Shown here piece by piece: positions 32,201 to 43,420 of a DNA stretch of 55,116 nucleotides. Location: the NCBI GenBank assembly GCA_030849075.1, contig JASAOO010003401.1:1-55116 (forward strand), in the 5' to 3' direction. The stretch comes from Zelonia costaricensis. Its lineage: Eukaryota; Euglenozoa; Kinetoplastea; Trypanosomatida; Trypanosomatidae. Positions within the stretch are counted from its first letter, which is position 1; every line of letters starts with the position of its first letter. The notes below the pieces were generated by a model. It did not search any database. It worked only from the letters and a program-made list of their open reading frames with translations, and had not been told where the DNA came from. A program made the translations under genes and the position numbers.

Positions 32201-35147
32201 TGGGGGGGAGGAGGTTGCGGCGACTGAGGTCAGTGTTGATGTGTGCGGTAACGCAGCGAGCGCCCGCGAGATTGAAATGCCGTCTCTCACCAAGAGGAAA
32301 GCCCTCTGTAAGGGAGCCAGAAGGCACGGGGGGAGGGAGGAAGGGAGGGAGGGAGGGGGGAGAAGTTATCGAGCGACGCGCTGCGGCACGAGCAGCCCAC
32401 TCTGAGCTTGGCGCTTTTCCTTCTCTTCTCTCTCGAGCACCGCGAATGTTTAGTAAAAGAGAGAACGAAAAGCGGGGGCAACGCGCGTGTGGCGGTGCCT
32501 GCGAAGGGGGGGGGGGGTATAGGTGGGCGTTGAGGGGGAAAAAAAAAAAAGAGACCAAACAGAGACACAGAGAGAAAGACGGACAAGGCGACGGACTGCA
32601 TGGCGCCTCGGCAACGTCCAGGGGGGGGGGCGGTGTGACAATGCCCGTGCCTCTTGTCTTTTGGGGACCTCGTTGTTGTTTGTGTATTATGTTCTCATGT
32701 GCGTGCGTGTGTGGCGCCTCGCAGCGGCCGTCCCCTTCTCTGACCTCCGTCTCTTGTCGTGGTGTCTACACTTGTCTTTACAATCCGAAATGAACAGTGT
32801 GAGGGCAGGGGGCGAGAGGAGCGCGAAGGAGTTTTCTTTTTTTTTTTGAGTGACGACAACAGAGAAGGCGAAAAAAGCAGTGCACACAAACGCACCGGCA
32901 TCGATGTGATGACGGAGCAGCAGATGGAGGAGGAGAAACAGCACGAAATGGGAAAAAAGGGGGAGGAAAGCGAAGCAAGAAGACACGTGAGTGAGGTGGA
33001 AAGAGGCAAACACGCAGTGTGACAGGTCGCGTGAGCCATGTATGTGGGAGAAGGGGGGGGGGTAGCGAAGGCACCACAAAAAAAAAAGAGAAGAAGCGAC
33101 GGAGGAATACAGGAAGCAGTACAAGGAGGAGAGAACGGGGAAGACGAAAGCGGGGGACGGTGCGGAAGAAGGCGGCGCCTGTGGTGTGGGCAAGAGTGAA
33201 GGGGAGGAAAGGGGAGGAGGCGGGGGGCGGGGGGGGGAACATCAGAAGAGCCTCGCACCCTTCTCGGTATCCGTGAGGGCGTGTGTGTGTGTGGGTTTGT
33301 GTGTCCTCGCCTCTTTGTTTTGCCATGCTCTTTGTGTTTCATCGTGGTGGAACCCTCCCCCCTCCCCTCCTCCCCGCTCCCGTCTGTGCAGGGCTGCGCA
33401 GGTGTGGAAAGAGGAGGGAAGCTGGAGCGTCACGGGGGGGAGACGAAAGGCGGGAATAGGCGACACAGGTGACGCAGGCGCAAGCACGGCACGGGGTGAG
33501 ATTTGAAAAAAAAAAAAAAGTTCCTCCCCTCTACAAAGCCCGACACGCACCCGCCCACACCGACACAGACACAGACACGTACACCACCGTCGCCAGACGA
33601 GCACAGACCTCACACACGCACACGAGCGCGTTCAGCGCAGACACGAGAACCCCGTACAGGAGCCGCAGAAGCAAAGAGGGAAGCGAGCAGGCACAAAAAA
33701 GGGGGAAGGGGCCGGCGCGCAGCGGAGACGAGAAGCCACTCAGTCAAGAGAAAAAAAAAATGCGAATGCACGCGAAGGAGAAGAGACGAATTCTCATGGA
33801 GGAAAACATCAGCGCGACGGAGGACAAACAAGAAGGCACAGAAAATAAAAAGGCGCAAGCGAAGACTGTGAAGACGACGGTGAAGAAGAAAGAAAGAAAG
33901 AAGGGAGGAGGAGAGTGGACAGAGGACGAGGTGGGAAAAAGGGGGAGAGAAGGCATCTACAAATAATCTGCAGGCAGACAAGTGTGTGCGCGTGTGCGAG
34001 CCACGGCCGCGCGGTGCTCCCTTTCCCTCGCCTTCTTGTTGGTGGTGGTGTTGTCCTCTGCTTGTGTGCCTCCTGCACGCGGGCCAGCGCCTTCGGAGAC
34101 AAGAAGAGGTCGGGGTTGGCGGGAACTCACACGCGGCGATGCCGCGCAAGACCCCACACGCGAGCGAGGTAAGAAACCACTTGACAGAGAGCCGGCCGCA
34201 GCGCATCCACAGTCTGCCTACAGGGCGGGGAGGGTGAGGGAACAGCGAGGGGGCACAGCATGGTATCGACCAGCACGAGAGGGTCAAGGGAGGACGGCGT
34301 GCAAACGAAGCGGCGACTACGCGAGGAGCGAGGAGAAGGCAAGGCCGTGGTCGAGGATACACTCAGCAGCCCTCTCCTCCCCCCCCCCCACCCCACCCCA
34401 CCCACCTCCGCCCCTCCACTGCACGTGATGCGCGCAGTAGAGCACCGTGGTTATCGCCACCCGTGGCTACAGCCCCCCCCCAACACCTCACCACACACGC
34501 TCTCCCCTTTCCCGCATCACGCCGGTTCGCACCCTCTCGTTCCGGTTGGCTACTCGCCAGCAAAACGCTGCAGACGATAAACGCGATGGAGGGGCAGCGA
34601 GACCCACACACACACACACACACACGCGCGCGCGCGAAGCCGGAAAAAAAGAAGCGCAATGAAAAGAAGAGCAAAAAAAAAGATGAAGACACTACCGGGA
34701 CGGACACACGAATGCACACGTAGGAATCAAACACCGTTGGAAATCCCTCTTGGGAAAGATGATGAAGTCACCGCACACAGAGCGACGCACAAACCCCTAA
34801 AAAAAAACCGAGAACAAAAGAGAAACGAAGAGAAAGGCCACAGCGGACATCGCGTAGCGGTTCGTCTAGCGAAGCGGTGACTGCTACCCCACACACACGT
34901 CTAAATGTCTACACACCTACACGCACAAACACGAGTCTGAAAAAGGCCTGCATTCCTAAACACGCACACGGCGCAGGAAAGGCACGAGGAGAAGGGAAGC
35001 GCGCGTCAGTGACTCGCATCGGAGCTGCCACACGCGTCATCGCGCCGCCGCTCCCCATCCCACCCCCCCCCCCCTCACGTGTTTTCCTGTCCCTTTTTTG
35101 TCGTCCACGTGCGTTCGTAGGAGAGAGGCTGTTCTCCCCTTGCGGGA
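29295..35147. other. Spacer (5.9 kb) between the RRM-protein gene and Sec61 alpha
   Basis: No credible gene on either strand. The plus strand is strongly purine-rich, so the transcribed sense is pyrimidine-rich. Many G runs (near 30300, 30480, 30730, 32510, 33055 and 33230) and A runs are present. A less repetitive island at about 29730-30050 might be a UTR element or a degenerate retroposon; it is unconfirmed. The region should contain the 3' UTR of the RRM-protein gene and the Sec61 alpha 5' UTR. Confidence 0.6.
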
Positions 35148-37499
35148 CTATGCACCGAAGCTGTCGCTGCGCGCGGGTGCGACGGAGAAGATCTTCATGA
35201 GCCGCTCGTCACTCCGCATCCACTGCAGACACTGACGCATGTCCTCGCCGCGCTCGAACCGCACAAAGCAGCCGCCGAAGAAGGGCGGCCGCAAGAACTC
35301 GCGGAAGCACTCGAAGCCGGGAAACTGCTCCGAGAAGTACGCCTCCTGCAGCACGCTCTGGGCCAAGTGGAAGAAGACCCTATCCTCGGCCGTCAGTGCA
35401 GCATCCCCCGCCGCACCCTGAGCTGCAACGCTCGTCGGCCCCTCCGCGAGCCCACCGTGCCTGCGCGGATGCACCAGGCTGGGCGGCGTCAGCGGCGTCG
35501 TGAACTCGCGCCGGTCCTCGGCGGTGCTGCCAGACGCCTCCAGCGTTGACCCGTGGCCCGACAGGGGCGCGGTGTGGTGCAGGACGAGGTGGTGGTGGTG
35601 GTGATGCGGAACGACCGCGTTGAGCGGGCGGAACGTCGGCAGTGCTGCCGGCCCGCCGACGGGCGTGGCGGCCTGCAGGGGCGACCAGAGGAGGGGAGGG
35701 TTTAGCGACGGCGTTGTCGGGGCCCTCGGCGCCGTGGGCGGCGGCGTCGTGGACGCGTCGGACTCGGCCTGCCGCATGTACTCCGGTGCGTCGAAGTTGT
35801 GGATGAGCTTTACAAAGAGGGTGCGGCTCGGCAGCGACGGCTCCTGCGGCGTGCGGTGATGCCGGTGATAGGCGTGCGACGCGGCGGGTGAACCGGGTTC
35901 AAGCCGCAGCGCGGGCGGCCCCGTCTGAGCCGGATGGCACGGGACCCGCTCCCCCACGGGACTGAGAACGCCCCACCACTCCTCTGCGCGCTCCGCCACG
36001 GAGGATGGGTGGTGCGCCGCGGTCTGGCGAGTGGCCGGGGCGTGGCCGGAGTGGACGCGGTGCGCGCTGGCCCCACGGCGACCCGGCGCCGGCCATGTGG
36101 AGGTCCCGGCGTTCGTGGGCACGTGGTGATATAACGCGTGCGAAGGCACGGTGGCATGCGGCGTCGTCGGGGCGGAGACCGCAATGCGCGCCGGCGGGAG
36201 TTGTGGCGGCGGCGCACTCGCGGAGGACGGTGGCCACCCCGCAGAGGAGTACGCCGATGCCGCCGAGGGTGCCTGGCCCGCACCCGACGAGCCCCACGGG
36301 GAGGAGGGGAAGGAGGGCGGAGAGGACGACGTTGCGGAGAGGCTCGGGGGTCTGTGCTGCGTCTCCACGCTGCGCGCCCACTGCACGTTCAGAAGTGCGC
36401 ACGTGCGGAGGAGGGTGGCGTACTGCGCCGAAGACTGCGCCGAGTGCACGTAGTCTTCGTAGGCCAGAGGAAGCACCTCCGCGTCCGGCACTCCGTCAAC
36501 CCCAACGGCACCGGCACGGGACGCGGCAGCCGGCGCGGCGCCGAAGGGGGAGGCCACAACGAGTGCCTGAGTGAAGCGAATCTGATCGAACCACGCGAGC
36601 GCGTCCCGTGCCGCCGCGAGGCTCTCGTAGACGGCGAAGCCCACGTTGCGCCCACGCGAGCTCTTCACGCGCAAAGACGTCAGGCCCTGCGGCGGGACGA
36701 AGGGCCGCAGCTGCCACTGGTTGGCGACGGCCGCGGGCAGCCCGTCGACGAAGAGCGTCGTCGCAAGCGCCTCCACTGCGGAGTGTACCGCCGCCACCAC
36801 CGCACCCGCCGCACCCGGTGTTGCCAGCTCAACGCCGGCTGACATCGCCAGCGAAGGGTGAAGGTGCGCGGGGGCAGTCGGAGGTGTGCCGTAGCTGTGC
36901 GCGGCAGGCGGGGGTGCAGGTTGTGGCCCGCTGCGATTGCCGTCACCGCCTTGCCTCGCATAAGCGAACAAGTCATCGGCGGCGGCGGCGGCGCGCACGT
37001 CCGCCTCGGCCGCTGGACGACCTCCACGAGACGGGGGCCCCAGGGCAGAGGGCGACGGGCGGGGTGGCAGCGTTCCGCTCACGCGAGGCGCGGCCCCGCT
37101 GCTGTACGACCGGTGCGCGGTTTTGGCGCTGGCCCGGGCATGGGCGGCCGTGAGCTGCGGCACGTTGGGCAATCGCTCGAGTGGGGACACGGGGGAGAGC
37201 GGGGCGCCGGAGCCAGTGTAGGGCGCCGACGAAGGAGTGGGCCGCGACCGGTGCGACGCGCCGCCGCCCTCCACCATCGCGGCCGTGCCAACGCGTGACT
37301 CCCGCGTGAGCTCCGCGTTCTGGCGGGGGCTCGCAACGCCGTCCCCGCCGCTCTCCTCCCCGTCCTCTGCCTCCTCGTCCGCTGACTGCGCCTCGGTGCT
37401 CGCGAGCTGCGGGGGCGGGGGTGGAGGCTGGCGTGGCTGCTGCGACGGCGTGTAGGCCCCGGACGACTGCCGGTAGGGATTGTGGTGATAGCTGCTCAT
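35148..37499 (-). CDS. RNA-binding protein with one intact RRM and one split RRM-like domain
   Basis: 783 residues from the ATG at 37499 (MSSYHHNPYRQSSG) to the stop at 35148. The first 230 residues are Pro/Ser/Ala-rich. An RRM spans about 243-320: TLFVDGLP is the RNP2-like strand and GRNVGFAVYESLAAARDALAW the RNP1-like strand and following helix. A second RNP2-like strand, SRTLFVKLIHNFDAP, occurs near 550. The matching RNP1-like strand, GGCFVRFERGEDMRQCLQWM, is only near 740-760, so about 150 residues of linker (including a His run near 630) interrupt this fold. Proteins with RRMs control mRNA stability, splicing or translation. In kinetoplastids, where transcription is polycistronic, they carry much of gene regulation. 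The target RNA cannot be inferred. An upstream extension of the frame was rejected as repeat translation. The sense strand has TTTCTTCCTCTAG and TTTCTTTCGAG upstream, possible trans-splice acceptors near 37572 and 37507. Confidence 0.82.
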   Translation of the reverse strand: MSSYHHNPYRQSSGAYTPSQQPRQPPPPPPQLASTEAQSADEEAEDGEESGGDGVASPRQNAELTRESRVGTAAMVEGGGASHRSRPTPSSAPYTGSGAPLSPVSPLERLPNVPQLTAAHARASAKTAHRSYSSGAAPRVSGTLPPRPSPSALGPPSRGGRPAAEADVRAAAAADDLFAYARQGGDGNRSGPQPAPPPAAHSYGTPPTAPAHLHPSLAMSAGVELATPGAAGAVVAAVHSAVEALATTLFVDGLPAAVANQWQLRPFVPPQGLTSLRVKSSRGRNVGFAVYESLAAARDALAWFDQIRFTQALVVASPFGAAPAAASRAGAVGVDGVPDAEVLPLAYEDYVHSAQSSAQYATLLRTCALLNVQWARSVETQHRPPSLSATSSSPPSFPSSPWGSSGAGQAPSAASAYSSAGWPPSSASAPPPQLPPARIAVSAPTTPHATVPSHALYHHVPTNAGTSTWPAPGRRGASAHRVHSGHAPATRQTAAHHPSSVAERAEEWWGVLSPVGERVPCHPAQTGPPALRLEPGSPAASHAYHRHHRTPQEPSLPSRTLFVKLIHNFDAPEYMRQAESDASTTPPPTAPRAPTTPSLNPPLLWSPLQAATPVGGPAALPTFRPLNAVVPHHHHHHLVLHHTAPLSGHGSTLEASGSTAEDRREFTTPLTPPSLVHPRRHGGLAEGPTSVAAQGAAGDAALTAEDRVFFHLAQSVLQEAYFSEQFPGFECFREFLRPPFFGGCFVRFERGEDMRQCLQWMRSDERLMKIFSVAPARSDSFGA

Positions 37500-38134
37500 G
37501 CCGCACTCGAAAGAAACACAAGAAGAGTGAGTGTGCTGGTGCGGGTGTGGCCCGGCTGCCCTGCTAGAGGAAGAAACCTGGCTCTGCGACCCGAGGGGAG
37601 CGGCGGAGAGCGCAGTTGAGGTGCCACGCACACGAACACACACACACCAGTAGCGGTGAAGACACAAGCGACGACAGTACCAAAGGTACGACAGTTGGGG
37701 AAGGACCACGCAGACGCCGGCAAGGGGACGGTGAGGGAGGTGGGGGAGGTGACGGACCGACTCGCGAACAGGGCAGTCGTCCTCGCTGGTTCGACGAAAA
37801 GCAGCAGGCGGAGGGTGGACGGGGTGCAAGAGGAAGAGAGCTGCCAAAGTCGGGGTCGTCAAAGAGCAGCGAGGCGCACGGGCACACACCGTTGCAGGAG
37901 TCCCAGTGGCGCGTGCGAGTCGGCTTGAGAGACACAAAAGCGGAGGAGAAGGGGCACACACACACACACAAAGCAGGGCGCGGTGGAAGAAGTCGGAGGG
38001 GATGCGAAGCGAGCTGTGAGGTGCTCGCGGTGGCAGTTGCGGAGGGGAGGTGAAGGCCAAGGGGGGGTAGAGAGAGGAAGGAGCGGAGAGGAAAACGAGA
38101 GCCGAGAAAGGCAACTGCTACGTGTGTGCGTGCG

Positions 38135-38161
38135 CGTGTGTGTGTGTGTGTGTGTGTGTGT
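38135..38161. repeat. (GT)n microsatellite
   Basis: About 13 GT units in the 5' region upstream of the RRM-protein gene. Confidence 0.9.
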
Positions 38162-39185
38162 GCGTACTGCAGCGTGGTACAGCAAGACACGCAGGCACGC
38201 AGGCAGGGGGGGCGCACAAAAAAAAGAGGTCCAACAGGAAGTCCGAGTCTGCTCCCCACGCACCACCTCGGCTGAGAGCAGCTCCCTCGTAGGCTCTCCC
38301 TCTCTCTCCCTCTCCGGCAGCGTACCTCTTCTGTGGATCTGTGACCTGTGGCTGAGGGGGGGGGGTGCTGTGCGAGTGCACACCCACACACACGCACACA
38401 CGCACACGGGCCGCACGCTTGTGTGGAAAGCGCAGCCGCGCGAGGCGCGCTGTTGTGGTGGTAGTGGTGGTGGTGGTGGTGATACTGGTGAATGCGATCC
38501 TTAACACGTGTGTGTACTGCGAGCGTGCGCTTGCGTTGCTGCATGCGGCAAGGACTTTACGCCTTCCTATGCCCACGACGTGAGCCTCGATGTGCGTGTA
38601 AGTGAATGCGACGTCGAGGATTGTGTGAGAGGCTCGTCCGATGTGGCAACCAGTGAGAGTGGCGATGGCTGTCTGTGTACTGCTGGTGTGGGCTTTCCTT
38701 CTCTGTTTTTTTTTCTTTCTTTCTGTTTGCCGTTGTTGCTCTTGTGTGGGTGGGCGGGCGTGCTCGTATGGGGGTCTGAATGATCTCGTGTACTTCTCCC
38801 TTCGAAAGCGACGTTCGCTCGGCGCGCGAGAGTGAGGGGTCAGTGAAAAGAGTGTGACGGCCGTGGAAGGGCCGTGGCGGCGGCGGCGGGACGGCAGCGG
38901 GGTGCCGAGGTCGGAGCGGGGACAGGCCGCGCAAGCGACGCTATCGGAGCCTACGTGGCCTCGCTCCCCTTTCTCCCGCTCGTACTCCTCGTGCGCTGCG
39001 CAGAAGCAGCACGTACGATGCACCCCCGGGGGTGGGAGGGGGACTGCAGAGGAAATCTAAAAGAAAAGAGAATTCTGCGAGCCTTCCCGCCGCACGCCAC
39101 GCCCAGCAAGCCCGAAAACGCCTCCCCTCACTATGGACTCAAGCACGCCGCGTCCCGCAACGTGTAGTGTGACACAGTTGCCGTA

Positions 39186-39216
<31 letters not shown>

Positions 39217-39273
39217 ACGGTCAACCGTGGGTGTCAGTGTATGGAACTGGGTCCGACGTAGATAAAGCGTTTG

Positions 39274-39304
<31 letters not shown>
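39186..39304. repeat. Pair of (GT)n microsatellites
   Basis: Two GT arrays of about 12 units each (39186-39210 and 39281-39304), separated by about 70 bp of unique sequence. Confidence 0.9.
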
Positions 39305-40092
39305 CGATGATACAAGCCCGATACGTCGTAAAGGGAATACAAACGACGGAGAGAGGGAGAGTCAAACAGGGAATGCGGCGAAGAAGGCGGCCACGACGCA
39401 CCCTTTACGCAAGGCCCTCGCCCCGTGACAACACGCAGCGGAACAAGAGCTCTCAGCACTCACGGAGTTGACAGCGCACGAAGGGGGAAGAGAGGGATGA
39501 ACTAAAGTCAACGTCGATACCACAAAGTCGATGGAAGCCCGCACGCACACGCACACACACACTCACTCGAGGAGAGCGGAAGTGAAGCAAAAAGAAAGAC
39601 GAGGGGCGTGTGAGTGTGCGTGCTTGCCTCCACGTGCGTTTCTCACTGTATGCGCGTGGATTCGTGTGTGCGTGTGTGGGTGTGCCTCTTTCGCTGTGTG
39701 GATGCGGGGGTGTCGGTGGACAGCTGTGTACTGGTGAGTCTTCTTTGGCGTCGAGAGGGGAGAGCTCGATGCGCAAGACACGTGTGAAGAGAAGGAACAA
39801 GTAAAAAAAGAACAAGACAGAAGAGCGCCAGAGATGTGAAGAGGGTGGAGGAGGGAGGGAGGGAGAGAGACCGTCTCAGCAAGGCACACCCCCCCTGCGT
39901 GGGTGTGTGGGTGTGTGAAGCAGCAGAGGCCGAAGTGAGGTATGACAAGACAAACACGGCAATACAGGAAAGGAGGGAACACGGCGCGCGCGCGAGAACA
40001 GAAACAAAAAGCGGAAAAGAAGAAAAGAGAAGGGAGCGCCGCGAATGCGCGGCGGAGACTGTGAAGAGGTTTGACGGGAGAGGGATGGAGGG

Positions 40093-40117
40093 AAACAAAC
40101 AAACAAACAAACAAAAA
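40093..40117. repeat. (AAAC)n short tandem repeat
   Basis: About five AAAC units followed by an A run. Confidence 0.85.
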
Positions 40118-42770
40118 AAGAGCAAGGACACGGGGAAGCGACCGACAAGGAAGCGCGAGCGCAGAGGGAAGGAGAGCGGGGAGGGAGAAGGGAAGAGAGG
40201 AGAGCCGAGGTACAGAAAAGGGAGAAGACGCCGGAGCGAGGGTGGGACGCAGGTGCGAACGCCAAATGGAGAAGAACGGGAAAAGAACGAAGGAGGCACC
40301 AAGAGAGCGTCGCGGAGGGGGGGGGCAGATGCGGGACCAAGAGTGTGTGCTTGTGTGCGTGCGAGAAGCGGCGAGGCCGAGACACGGCGTAGATCAAGCA
40401 AAAAGAGAAGAGACGCAAGGGAAAGGAAAGAGAGAGCGACAGGTACGGGGGAGGCAGCCAAAGGGAAAAAGTGGTGGCGCAGAGCCCGCAGGCGGCGAAG
40501 CTGGACCGAAAGCGGGAGGGTCGGCTTTCCTTTTGAGAACGCTAACAATCAAAGGGGGGAGAAGAAGAAGAGGTGCAGGCAAGAAAAGCGAAGCAGTTTA
40601 CAAGCGAACGCACACACACACACACACGCACGCGCGAGAATCTGTGAAAGAGGGGAGGAAGCAAAAGAAAAAGAAGAAGAGCCGACACAGACCACACCAA
40701 AAGACAAAGGCGTCACAACGGCAAGAGAGAGAGAGGGGCCGGGGCGAGGGAGTACAGAAGTGCCGTTGTGGTACGTATGAAGCTCGGGAGAAGCCGCAAA
40801 AAAAAAAAACCACCCGCGAGAAAGAGGGAGAGAAGGAGGGAGGCGAGGAGGGCGGTGTGGAAGTGAACACCGAGGAAGTCTTAGTGCGTGTTTCGCTCCA
40901 AATACCGACACACACGGGGGAGACGGAGAGGCAGACGCACACACACACACACAGACACACAGACACACAGTCACAGACTCCCAAAGAGCGGCAGACAGAG
41001 GGAAAGGCACGCACACACGCACAGGCGGGGGGAGGACGAAAAGTCAAGAAACGAAAACGAAAAAAAAACCGCGGGCGGAGGCGCCGATCTCGAAGACCTC
41101 CAATACAGCGAGAAAGAGCGATCGGGGGAAAAACAAAGAGGGAGCAGAATCAACGCAAGCGACAACCAAGAAAGGAAAAAAAAGAGAAACGAAGAAAAAA
41201 AGGGCACGACAGCTCAAAGAGAAGAAGAGGGGGGGGGGGCAGCACTATCACTTTTTTTCAGTGCTTGAAAAGGGGTCAATGCAGGAGAGACGGGGTGGGG
41301 TGGGGGTTGAAGACAGACGAGCTCACATTCGCGAGCAGACACCAGCACCCATCAACCAATCACAACGAGAGCAGACGCCGTCGTGAACAGAGAAAAAAAA
41401 AAGAGGTACGGTCAAACCACAGCTGGAAAAGGGGTGAAGAAAGAGGGATGCGAGGCGGCACTCTGCTGGCGCCTCTCGTTGCTGACTTTGTTACTGTGTG
41501 TTCTGCTCTTCTGCGGCTCGTCGCGCTCGCCCGCTGCCGCGGCGTCAGGGGTGTGGCGGGAGCTGTGGCGCGGACGCGGTGAAAGCGGTGAAAGGGTCTT
41601 GTGTCGTCGCGGGTATCGATATGTGCTGTGCTACGGCTGCAGCTCGTGGTGGCACGACTACGTGGAGGACTCGTGTTTGTGTCTGCGTGTGTGTCTTCGC
41701 GTACACCGCTACGCCTCTCTGCGTGGTTGTGTGTGTATGTGTGTGCCTGGCCGCGCCACCGTCGTGCGCTGGCGTTGGTCCCGGGCGCACAAGCACAAAG
41801 CGGAACGAAGGAGGTAGCGCGGTGCGTGCGGTCGACACCTTGCTCGAGACACAGAAAGAGAAGCACAAACTGAACGTGTTGACACACCACCTCCGTCTTC
41901 TACGCAACAACTCCGGTATGAATCAAGACAGCACCGCTCACGCTTACCCACACGCACACAAACGCACGCACGCGCACACACCGCACTGCCCTCTTTTGGT
42001 TTTTTTTTTCGTTTTCTTGTCACACGGGCGTCTAATGGGTGGGAGTAACGGCCAACGCCTTCGGGCTCGCCACGATCGCACGCTGACCGACGCAAAACAA
42101 ACTGGGGGGCCACAGAAGGCACAGCGAGGAGGGAGGGGGGAGAGGGGAAGGAGGGGGGGGGGCAGCCGTCGTCGTCACAAGACCACAAGGAGAACAAAAG
42201 CAAGGGAGCAACGTTCGAGAGAGAATACGAACGGTAACCACGGGGAGGGGCCACACGCACTCACACACACACGCGCACACGGATACAGACGGATACACAA
42301 GAAGACGAGCACGCACTCGCGCAGGTGACGAGGAGGGGAATGAGAGGTGGTGCGGGCGCGAGGCAGAGAGAGAGAGTCGGGGAACAAAAGTGATGAGAAG
42401 GGAGAAACGGAAGAGAACGGGAAGTTGGAGTGGCGGACGTCGAGTGCGTCAGAGTGCGGCAGACGCGCGAGGTGAGGAGTGCTGTGTGTGAGTGAAGGGG
42501 GGGAGGGAAAGGAATGCGGAGGCAGTACAGGACACGCCGGAGTCGAAGCAGTGAGAACGCGAGGGGCAAGAAAAAGGGGGCGTGAGGTGGGTTGGGGGGG
42601 GGGGGGTAGGGGAGCGACAAAACGTACAGACACGGACGACAGAGGACGGAGGGGATGCGGGCAGGGTGGAGCTGGGAGGGGAGGGCAAAACCGGTGGCGC
42701 CGCGCAGGAGCGTGGCGACTGTGGACAAGACGAGAAGGTGACGCAGGTCGGCTGGCAAAGGAGCTTCAGC

Positions 42771-43420
42771 GAGGAGTGGGGAAAGAGAGGCGCAGACGTC
42801 ACCCGCGTCGGCCCACGCAGACGGGCTCACACACACACACGCACACGCACGGGCGGGGTGGGACGGACAGAGCGAGTCGAGTCGACCACAAAACGAAGAA
42901 GGAGAGGAAGGTCACAAGCTGTATGGCAAATAAAAGAAAAAAGGGGCAGGGGAGGGGGAGAAGAAAGGAGTGCGGAGAATCCGCCTTGTGAAGAATGACG
43001 ACAACGCCGCAAAGACCAGAAGAAGTGCCGGGCGAGGGGGTCAACAGGGGAGGGCGATGACTGTGCGGGGGAAGGGGGGGATGGGAGGGGGGGNCGAGGA
43101 GTGGGGAAACAGAGGCGCAAACGTCACCCGCGTCGGCCCACGCAGACGGGCTCACACACACACGCACACGCACGGGCGGGGTGGGGACGGACAGAGCGAG
43201 TCGAGTCGACCACAAAACGAAGAAGAAGAGGAAGGTCACAAGCTGTATGGCAAATAAAAGAAAAAAAGGGGCAGGGGAGGGGGAGAAGAAAGGAGTGCGG
43301 AGAATCCGCCTTGTGAAGAATGACGACAACGCCGCAAAGACCAGAAGAAGTGCCGGGCGAGGGGGTCAACAGGGGAGGGCGATGACTGTGCGGGGGAAGG
43401 GGGGGATGGGAGGGGGGGAG
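42771..43420. repeat. 325-bp tandem duplication, two copies
   Basis: The sequence starting GAGGAGTGGGGAAA at 42771 recurs at 43096 and stays aligned to about 43420. The copies differ at only a few positions, for example AAAGAGAGGCGCAGACG versus AAACAGAGGCGCAAACG, and in the length of CA, A and G runs. Both contain the same CA run, the same GAGTCGAGTCGACCAC segment and the same GAAGAATGACGACAACGCC segment. No gene lies inside. Confidence 0.93.
43094..43094. other. Ambiguous base (N) at the duplication junction
   Basis: A single N sits in a G run exactly between the two copies of the 325-bp repeat, which suggests an assembly join and uncertain copy number. Confidence 0.9.

Noticed and set aside
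40071..41582. 503-residue plus-strand open frame
   Set aside because: It is a Lys/Arg/Glu/Gly translation of purine-rich spacer, with CA repeats read as His/Thr, and lies on the strand opposite to all genes.
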